From: Magicicada septendecula
Lineage: Eukaryota > Arthropoda > Insecta > Hemiptera > Cicadidae
Length of the DNA stretch: 64,000 nt
Assembly (NCBI GenBank): GCA_034769895.1
Contig: CM068371.1
Location: forward strand, 407,943,969 to 408,007,968
Direction: 5' to 3'
Part shown: positions 56,611 to 64,000 of the stretch, piece by piece
Layout of the letters: the number at the start of each line of letters is the position of its first letter
Position numbering within the stretch: position 1 is the stretch's first letter
Notes under the pieces: generated by a model
What the model was told of the DNA's origin: nothing
Seen by the model: only the letters and a program-made list of their open reading frames with translations
Database searches by the model: none
Made by a program: the position numbers and the translations under genes

Positions 56611-56611
56611 A

Positions 56612-56629
56612 TGGCGCCCGAACAGCTGG
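56612..56629 (+). promoter_or_regulatory. Primer binding site of element D
   Basis: TGGCGCCCGAACAGCTGG, one base after the LTR: the first 14 bases equal the Lys3-type site of element A. Confidence 0.8.
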
Positions 56630-56816
56630 ACCATTTGCATAAATAAAATTATGCAAATGTGGACCTGTTTTGAGGAACAATATGGTTATTTGGAATAAGT
56701 AAATTGGTATATACATAGGAGTAAACTTAGATGACGAGAGTGTCAGATAGGGTCATGTTACAATGTTATTGATATAGATGTATTATAAATAAGTAAAAAA
56801 CTAAATAATATAAAAA

Positions 56817-58297
56817 GTGAATACTAATGAAAATAGTAACAAGGACATCAGCTTCACTGATAGTCAAACTGAAAGTCAAATAAATAGCGATTTAAGCGAG
56901 ACTGAATCAAGAATAATGGAAGGCGTAACAAGTCAATCGATGCCGACCCCAATTAAAAAAGACGATAGTAATGACATAATCAATATGATGAAATTCCTTA
57001 TGGAGAAGCAAAACATAATGATAGAGACAAAATTTTGTGAAGTAAACAGTCGTTTTGATGTTAGTGATATTAAAATGAATGAACAGAAGAACGAAATTAA
57101 AGAAATAAAAAGTAATTTTAATGATAAATTGAATGAACAAAATAGTAAATTTGATGAAATTAGAAACGAAATTAAACAACAGAATTTTAATTTTAATAAG
57201 CAAATGAACGAAATTAATACATGTTGCGATAGTATTAAAGAACAGATATTAGAATCAATAAGTAACAATTGCGAGAAGAAGATTAACAAAATGAATAAAA
57301 ATTTAGACCGGAAATTAAATCAGATAATAAATAAGAAGTTAGGTAACAGTGTTAGAGATATGACAAATAATAATAATGGTAGAATAGTGGAAGTGGTAGC
57401 ATTAGAGAATAAAATATTGAATATTGAAGATAATTATGAGATTATAGTGGGGGTAGGAAGTGTGATAAAAGTCTGATAAATTAAACGAAAATAAGGACGA
57501 TCAGTTAACACATAATACGGTAAGTAGGGGTGAGAAAAATGATAATGTAATTAAAACTGTGGTGTTAGAGAGTAAGGTTGTGAGTATTGAGAGTGCTGAT
57601 GAAGTTTTAGTGGGAGTAGAATTTAATAATGGAATGTTAGTGAGTGTTGATGAGTTAAAGAGAAAGTGTAGAGAGAGTTTACAGGTAGAGGGGTTGCAGA
57701 GGGTAAAATTTTCCCGTGGTGTTGTGGTTGTGGGTAAAGAAAATGCTTCACAAGTGTATTTGGGAGACGTATGGTCTACAAATAATTTTCCCTTGATTTT
57801 TTTGTGCATCTGGTGGAGCCAGATGGTGTAGTAACAAAGTTGTATTACTTTCTGTATGGGATGATAGAGAAAGTGTGAGATGGCGTTATGGTGAGAGATA
57901 TGTAGAGAGAGAGTGGTATTTATATGGGGAGATAGAGTTGTTTAAGGTTGGTAGAAATTATAAAGAATTAGTAGAAAGGTTAGGTATAGAGAGAGTGGAT
58001 GATTATATTGAATTCTTACCTTATGACATAATGGTGCAGCAGTTAGATGACGATAATGTTGATGATAGTGTAACTTACCTGATTGTGACAGATCATCCTA
58101 AGGGCGACATGACTATACTCGATGATGATAAGTTGTATGATATAATAATATGGAATAATCCTGTTAATTATAATGGTATTGTGGAAAAATATGAGAAGTT
58201 AAATAGTCATTATATTGATAGAGATAATATAATGTATTTAATAAAAAATGATTTGTGTAGACATAAGACCAGACTATTATTCGATGATGGTGGTTAA
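56817..58297 (+). pseudogene. Gag-like protein of element D (start lost, two frameshifts)
   Basis: Three frames in series: 56817-57476 (begins GTG where relatives have ATG; acidic start, then a coiled coil with repeated EIK.NFN.KLNEQNSKFDEI-type heptads), 57559-57831 (GMLVSVDELKRKCRES, then LQRVKFSRG, the family VDELE...GQRVNF block) and 57875-58297 (RWRYGERYVEREWY, YKELVERLGIERV, YEKLNSHYIDRDN, RLLFDDGG and stop). The order and C-terminal D-D-G-G match the B and C proteins. About 80-bp and 40-bp gaps with stops separate the frames. Confidence 0.82.
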
Positions 58298-58586
58298 ACA
58301 GTTGTTGTTCATGAACATTTAATTATGTGAATAGTGTGGTTTTGAAATGGATTGTATTATGAAATGATCTGTGGTAAATGATAACAGATAATAATTTGGA
58401 TTATATATTCTTTTGTGTGTTGATGTCAAATGTATTTGTGTATTATATTATGGTGTACTCTGTATTTTAGGTAATCAGTGTATGTATGTAATAGGAATTG
58501 ATTTAATAATAATTATAACATTTTTCAGACTAAATAAATGATTATCTTGTTTGTACATCTTCTTCATTCACTTTTTTAATATTATA
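58298..58586 (+). other. Element D sequence after its ORF
   Basis: AT-rich, no ORF; corresponds to the start of the 3' non-coding region. None of the conserved hairpins is reached before the Tigger insertion. Confidence 0.5.
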
Positions 58587-60462
58587 TACAGTGGAACTTG
58601 GTTATAACGTCATTGAAGGGACCAAAAAAATAATGACGTTATGTCCGAGTGATGTTATAAAAGAGTCGTTATAAAAGACCCTTTTTAATCACTAGTAAGG
58701 AAGGAGAAATAAAAAAAAAGATCTTTGCATTATTAACATTATTCGTGATATTTATTCTAAAGTTTACAAACTGCATTTCATTTATACAAACAGCATGAAG
58801 ATTATTTTAAAAGATCAAAAAGAAAGTACATGTAACTTACATTTAGGCTTACTGTCGAAAGTAATCCGTAATTTTCTTTTGAACGCTCCTTTCTGAAAAA
58901 TAAATTCTTTCTGTTGTGCTGTGGAGATGCTGCGCTGCATTGAACGTGTCGTCAGACGTCTTTCTAAAGCAGTAAAATCGTGAAAGAGTTTCGGCGGCTC
59001 TCATTGCTTCATGTACTGTCGGACAAACGATGTCGGCATCCTCCTCTTGCTCAGCATCTTCTTCAACACTATCTTCTGCTTCTATGTTTTTTACTTCCGC
59101 GATAATTTCTGCGTCACTCAACACTTGGAATGTTTCTACTTGGTCATCCACTGATGCATAGGAATCAAGTTCATTTCCAAATTCATTTACGTCGAATTTC
59201 TTAATCCACTCCGAGAGCGGCAAGTCGTCATCTTCGTCATCATCAGGTAAATTTTCATGTACGAGTTGTGCTTTACTAAAGCATTTTGCTATCGTCTTCT
59301 GTGTTACACTCTTCCAAGAGTTGTCTAGGAATTTTATTGCATCTAAGAGTGAAATTGTGGCAGGTTGCGCCGTGTCCATACAGAAAATAATTTTTTTTTA
59401 AAGTTGCTTGCGGTAGTGACGCTTTAGGCTTCTAATGACGCCTTGGTCCATAGGTTGCAGGACACTCGTACAGTCCGCCGGTAAGAAGACCAGATTAATG
59501 TTTGTCAAATTTAACTTTGGATGGGCTGCACAGTTGTCAACTAGAAGTAGAATTTTTCTTTTTTTCGATGACAGTTCTTTATCCCACTTTCTTAGTTCAT
59601 CTTCAAAAATACTAGAAGTCATCCACGCTTTTTTGTTGGCAGTGTAACTTACAGGAAGTTTTTTGATGTTTTTAAAACATCTAGGATGCAAACTTTTCCC
59701 GATAACTAAAAGTTTCCTTTTTTCGGTTCCCGTCATGTTCGCACAAACAAAAACTGTAACTCTTTGTTTAGAGAGCTTCCCACCCACGCACTTTTCATTT
59801 TTAAAATTGAAAGTCTTATCTGGAGTTAATTTTTAAAAAACTCCGGCTTCATCTCCATTAAAGATGTCTTCATCTTTATATGATCGTCTAATTTGTGGCC
59901 AAGTGTTACGCACCCAATCGCCTGTAACGTTCTACACATTTTGCCTCACCACAAATTTTTGCAAAGGAAATCGAGTGTCGGGCCTTAAATCGATCTAGCC
60001 ATCCGTTGGAGCACGTAAAATCAATACCAAACAATTTTCCGAATTCTGTAGCTTTCTCTTTCAGAATTGGTCCACTCACAGGAATATCTGAACATCGACA
60101 CTGTTTGAACCATTTCAATAATGCTGCATCCACATCACCATGTTCGCATTTCCTAATTTTTTAATTTTTTCTCCTTCTGGCGCTGGCGCCGGCGGTCCTG
60201 TTACAGTGCTTATCGCTTGCATACAATGTATGTCTGTAGCCATGGGCGTAGCGCGCGCGCGCACATGTATGTTTATATGAAATTTAGAGTAAAATATCTG
60301 AGAAGTTTTTGACGCTATAATGGAGTAGTACAATATTTAGTGACGTTAAAACCGGGAATTTTTATAATGTTAAAGATATCAGTTTGACCGGACTTATGAC
60401 AAAATAATGCTACACCCGAGTTGACTTAACAACCGAGGCCGTAATAACCAAGTTCCACTGTA
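58587..60462 (-). mobile_element. pogo/Tigger DNA transposon with TA duplication
   Basis: The element is 58589-60460 (1872 bp). Ends CAGTGGAACTTGGTTATAACG and, inverted, CAGTGGAACTTGGTTATTACG form the terminal repeats, each bordered by TA. These ends and a CENP-B-like transposase define the pogo/Tigger branch of Tc1-mariner. Transposase on the minus strand is broken. Confidence 0.92.
58849..60133 (-). pseudogene. Tigger-type transposase (frameshifted)
   Basis: Three minus frames in order: 60133-59906 with DAALLKWFKQCRCSDIPVSG and FKARHSIS (CENP-B-type HTH); 59787-59398 with AWMTSSIFEDELRKWD, ILLLVDNCAAHPK and LPADCTSVLQPMDQGVIRS (DDE_1 core with two of the catalytic Asp residues); 59379-58849 with an acidic region and C-terminal SVQKKITDYFRQ. 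The first catalytic Asp and segments between frames are lost or shifted. It is non-functional but could still provide ends for mobilisation. Confidence 0.9.
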
Positions 60463-60487
60463 TATATTAAACTTTCACTGTGAACAC

Positions 60488-60997
60488 TTACTTTTTGTAC
60501 TTTTTGGTTTTGTTTCCCAGACGTTTCGACGTGTTGTTCGTCTTCCTCAATGGGATTTGAATCAAATCAATACCGTCTATTTTCTCATTGGTTTGCTTGT
60601 TATTTTCCTCCTGTTTCCTAAAATTTTCATCTATTTTATCAAATTTCTTGCTCAAGGTTTCGTTTTGTTTCCTCAAGTTTTCCTTATTTTCCTCATTTAT
60701 TTTCCTTAGATTTTCGTTATTTTTCTCATTTGTTTGTTTATTGCTTTCCATTATAATTCTCAACATCTCCTGCATGCTCATGTCTTCCTTTTGGGCGGAT
60801 TTATCTGGTTGGTCCCCTTGGGCATCCTCTTCAATTATTTCCTTTTCCGTGTCCATAATTACTTCGGTTTCTTCTTTATCGCCTGTCTGTTGTTCCTTTT
60901 CACTGTCCGTGACTACTTCTATTTCTTGTTCCTGTCCACCTTCTTCCTTCTCCGTGTCTTCTGCCCTCTTCTTTGACCTGCCTCTGGTATTATGCAT
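60488..60997 (-). pseudogene. Gag-like N-terminal coiled-coil protein of element F (truncated)
   Basis: The minus ORF starts at ATG (MHNTRGRSKKRAEDTEKEEG), about 85 bp after the primer site at 61083-61102. Basic start, acidic middle, then QKEDMSMQEMLRIIMESN and a long coiled coil with tandem NEKNNENLRK/NEENKENLRK repeats. The final ~20 residues look frameshifted just before the pogo element. The QKED block resembles element 1's gag (about 10780-10830). The rest of the gene is missing. Confidence 0.7.
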
Positions 60998-61082
60998 TTC
61001 TTGTCTTCTTATAGTTGCCGATAAAAATTAGGTTTTTCGTTATATTAATTTGTGTATATCTCGAAATTCCTTCCTAATTTAA

Positions 61083-61102
61083 GCCCTTTAAGTTGAGCGC
61101 CA
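61083..61102 (-). promoter_or_regulatory. Primer-binding-site-like sequence of element F
   Basis: The minus strand reads TGGCGCTCAACTTAAAGGGC after the LTR end GTTACAAA. A similar junction (TGACGCTGACAACGTAGGGC) repeats about 61 bp away at 61142-61165; one of the two is the working site. Confidence 0.55.
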
Positions 61103-61104
61103 TT

Positions 61105-62315
61105 TGTAACATTCTTTAACGGAACGATTTGACTTCTTTTTAAGCCCTACGTTGTCAGCGTCATTTGTAACAAGAAATCACTGTATCGGGTTTACGTCCA
61201 TTTATCTGTTATGCGTAATACGTTTGTATCCTAAAAATGTTATTTATTTTTTAATTTAGAGTGTGTGGTTATGAATTATATTAACCAAGTTATCTCAATT
61301 TCGTATCAAATCAGGGCAGTTGTTTGAAGATAGGTAGGAGAGAGAGTGAAAGAGAGCTAAAGAGAATTACTCTCTTTGTACACGATCTAGTACTTTAAAA
61401 TTTTTCCGTTCGTTGCATCAGCTGTTTTCTGTTTACAAACCCGTTTAAGGTTATGTTATTTTTGCAGTACTTAATAATTTTCTGTTGACAGGGCTGATTT
61501 TCTTACTCTTCTCAGCTATTCCTTATTTTCCTGTAACAAACTACTACCTACTAGAAATAATACACAATCAATTACCTAAAAGCAAGGCATTTATTGAATT
61601 GATTTTTATTCAATGGATACTATTGTGTCCAAATCATAAATTGACAATCGATTATTTTTCGAAATCACAACATTATTTCGATATTAGTTTTATATTACAT
61701 ATAACACACAACAAATGTTTTCAATTACAGTTTTTTTAGAAAGAAAAATTAATTAATTATATTTCCCAGGGTTATTGGAGGTTCTTTGAACTTTAAGAAA
61801 GTCAGAAATGCATATTTTTTTTTGTATCATACTATACATTAAATAATATTTGTTTACTTTAAAATCTGATTCAATGAGTTTGTTTTTAAACCGCCAGAGC
61901 GCAGACTATGTGTCTTCACCTACAGTAAGACAAGGAAAATGGCTGCCATAGTTTCACCATGCACACACGTTTGACAAAATTTTTGTTAAATAAATTAAAG
62001 TTTATATTGTTCACCCTCAGTTTTCTTATGAATTGGAATATGTGGTACTGTTTCTAGTGTTCGTTACTTATTGGTGATGTGTAAATTTTTTATGTATTAA
62101 AGGAGACGATCTCACCCAAAGATATTTTAATTCTGGAGTCTAGGCCGAGAGGTTGTTAGCTGGATTTACAGTTTCCATCGATTTTCTGGCATGAATTATT
62201 GTAGTTCAAAGGATGTCTCTGATGTAGTGGATGGTGCTGACTCGTTTCATTAATTTTGTAGTGGTTTGTTCCGAATGATAGTTATAAATTTTTAAAAATT
62301 TTACTGGACATTACA
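61105..62315 (-). repeat. LTR of element F (5' LTR)
   Basis: On the minus strand it begins TGTAATGTCC (62315) and ends GAATGTTACA (61105), giving TGTAA/TTACA inverted ends and a length of about 1.2 kb, similar to A-D. Supported by the adjacent primer-site-like sequence. No second copy is in the window, so the borders are inferred from termini only. It appears to cut off the protease frame of element E. Confidence 0.6.
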
Positions 62316-62339
62316 TTTCTTTCATCTACTCACTTTGAA

Positions 62340-62660
62340 TACAATTGAACAATTAATTTATTTCTTGTTGATTAGTTACCCTTGGTAACCGTTGTTTCCC
62401 GGTGGCGCCAATAATTGTTAAGTTGTTAATTGGTAATGTAGGTATTCTTTCGGTAGTTAATTCAGTAAGCCTGTCAAGCTCTCTAATTGGTCAATAATTG
62501 AAATATTTTCTCCAGTATCAATCATGGCTTCTGCTAATACTCCATTTAATTTTATTTGTATATAAACTATATCATTATTTAATGGTGATTCTTTAATTGC
62601 TCTTTCTTCCATTATTTCTGCCTGTAAAATTTTTAAATAATGGTTTCTTTAATTTATTAT
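62340..62660 (-). pseudogene. Retroelement aspartic protease fragment (element E)
   Basis: The minus frame reads PLNNDIVYIQIKLNGVLAEA, then MIDTGENISIID, with the DTG active site at about 62512-62520. After a frameshift comes LPINNLTIIGATGKQRLP, the flap-like segment of Gypsy proteases. It lies just downstream of gag, as expected. No RT follows; the frame is lost near the F LTR border. Confidence 0.75.
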
Positions 62661-62710
62661 TAGGACTTTGGTAAATTCTGTGCCCGGTTGTCTCTAGGAG
62701 TGATGGGCTG

Positions 62711-64000
62711 TCACTTCTTCTCACTGCTGGTACCCGTTTCCCCGACTTCCGTCATTATTATTAGATTGTTCAACATTCTCACTATGCTGAGGTTCGTTTG
62801 AATGCCTTCTTTCTTCCTCACTGGTTCTAGATCTTGGTTGTTCTTCGCTCCTACTTCTTTGCGGACCTTCCTCTCTTTGATACGAATTATTTTGATAATT
62901 TCGGTTATTAAAATTTTGCCCTCTTCCTCGATAACGGTATTGTAATAATTATTGTTGGCCCTTACATAGTTTACTCTTGGTCGAGTGTCTCTGGGTTGTT
63001 CATTTCTCCGATCCTCTGTATTTCCGGATCTCCATCTACTCCTCCTGTAATACGATTCTTGCTCATAGTTCTCTAAGAGGGTTTCCATACCTCCGATTGT
63101 CTTTATTTGCCTACTTAATCGAGCACTGATAATCTTTTCCTCAAAATGATATGCTATCTTGGTTACCAGACACTCTTCTGGGATCTTCGGGTCTAAATAC
63201 TTTGCCACACATACCTTTCCCAAAAAATAAGCAGTAGGTGTCTGTCCTTTAATGCTGTCATACCTCCCATGACAGATATCGTCTCGAATAATATTTTGCA
63301 CTGATTTGGACCAGTACTTCAGCTTGAACAACCTTTTAAAATTTTCATAATCACACACCTCGTTTCTAATGACAGTCCACCAATTGTCATTGATGTTTTT
63401 AAAACACTCATCTAGTGTACCTTTGATCATGTTCCATCGGTTTTCTTTTGACCGGTTTAATATTTCATCCACTCTTCCTAAAAATTCTAGTGGGTTTCTT
63501 CGATAATCTCGAAAGTTTACACTTTCTCTACTATCTTGGATAGTATGTTGAGCGTTGCATGTTGATCTTAAGCCCATTCTATCTACCTCCCCTTGTAGGT
63601 TTGTTTGTAAATGTTGTAAATTTTCTAGTTTTTCTCCCTGATTATTAAACTGGTTCTTTACGTTTTCTATTGTCTCATTAAAATCAGTGAATTTACTGGT
63701 TAGGTTGCTTTTCATACTGTCCAATTGATCACTATTCTCCTGGCGTATGGCCATTATTCGAACTTGATTACTTTGTTCCTCTCGATCCATTCGGGCATCC
63801 ATTCCTGTTCTAATTTGTTCAATCGTTTCTTTGGTTTTATCTAATCTTTGGTTGGTTTCTATTATTGTTTTCTGCTTCCTCCTTGTATTCATCTACTCTT
63901 TGGCTAAGTGTATTACTGACCATTTCAATCTTCTCATGAATTTTTTTTATATTTTTATTATTTTCTTCAAATTTGGTTTTCATATCTTCCCTTTGACTGT
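62711..64000 (-). pseudogene. Gag polyprotein of element E (5' end beyond window)
   Basis: Minus frame 63892-62711 (393 codons). Coiled coil (about residues 10-110), then a capsid-like domain: NPLEFLGRVDEIL, NDNWWTVIRNEVCDYENFKR and LFKLKYWSKSVQNIIRDDIC, typical of insect Gypsy Retrotrans_gag. The tail is Arg/Asn/Tyr-rich without a clear CCHC. Upstream, 63890-64000 is open in another frame (REDMKTKFEENNKN...), so the real start lies outside the window and a frameshift sits near 63885; the Met at 63892 is internal. A protease follows at 62340-62660. Confidence 0.78.

Larger units (their letters stand above)
55493..58588 (+). mobile_element. LTR retrotransposon D (plus strand), incomplete relative of A-C
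   Basis: 5' LTR 55493-56610, primer site, frameshifted gag-like ORF ending at 58297, then about 290 bp of non-coding sequence up to a pogo/Tigger insertion. No 3' LTR was found in the window, so the element is truncated or its end was lost. Confidence 0.8.

Noticed and set aside
60247-60263. GCGCGCGCGCGC tract as a possible regulatory or Z-DNA element
   Set aside because: A short simple repeat inside the decayed pogo element with no other supporting context.
1-64000. CRISPR array, integron, phage or prokaryotic defence system
   Set aside because: No spaced identical short repeats and no bacterial-type gene organisation; introns, eukaryotic retroelements and tRNA-primed LTRs show a eukaryotic genome.

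Overview
This is an AT-rich eukaryotic window, almost certainly from an insect or other arthropod with a large, transposon-rich genome. No bacterial operon, tRNA, rRNA or CRISPR array was seen. The only host gene supported is a plus-strand, intron-rich gene for a lysosomal group XV phospholipase A2 / LCAT-like acyltransferase. Three of its internal exons are visible (19802-20029, 25630-25801, 30581-30703), with matching splice sites and phases. Its first and last exons and its promoter were not found here.

Almost everything else is mobile DNA, often nested. 1-4837: a Penelope-like (PLE) GIY-YIG remnant, a 294-bp tandem duplication, a hammerhead-like motif and the 3' end of an antisense LINE. 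4838-15760: a 10.9-kb LTR element with 2.9-kb LTRs, TSD ATAT and a tRNA-Lys-type primer site. Its gag-like frame is interrupted by a 2.3-kb hAT-type transposon (8324-10645, TSD ATAATCAA). 15761-17200: the rest of the LINE that this LTR element split. 17676-18524: a hAT MITE. The introns of the lipase gene hold a decayed hAT (20542-21682), a PLE remnant (22215-22930), an IS630/Tc1-like element (about 23262-25145) and a Gypsy element with most of pol deleted (26275-30084).

The most striking part is 31074-52676, a three-level stack. A decayed mariner holds LTR element A (31190-51880, TSD TTAT). A's single ORF is cut twice, by LTR elements B (34829-42447, TSD AAGT) and C (43341-50148, TSD ATTT). 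A, B, C and a diverged relative D (55493-58588) form a family with about 1.1-1.26-kb LTRs. Each has one coiled-coil gag-like ORF of about 380-400 codons ending in D-G-G-stop, and no recognisable pol. In A, B and C a 3-kb 3' noncoding region carries conserved, covarying RNA hairpins, one of them directly against the polypurine tract. I do not recognise this family; it is the best candidate here for an undescribed system.

52677-64000 holds a Tigger fragment, another PLE end, element D, a decayed pogo/Tigger element (58589-60460), and minus-strand gag, LTR and protease pieces of two further LTR elements (F and E) that run off the window end.

All calls come from reading the sequence. Family names rest on motifs, target-site duplications and terminal repeats, and no database search was run.
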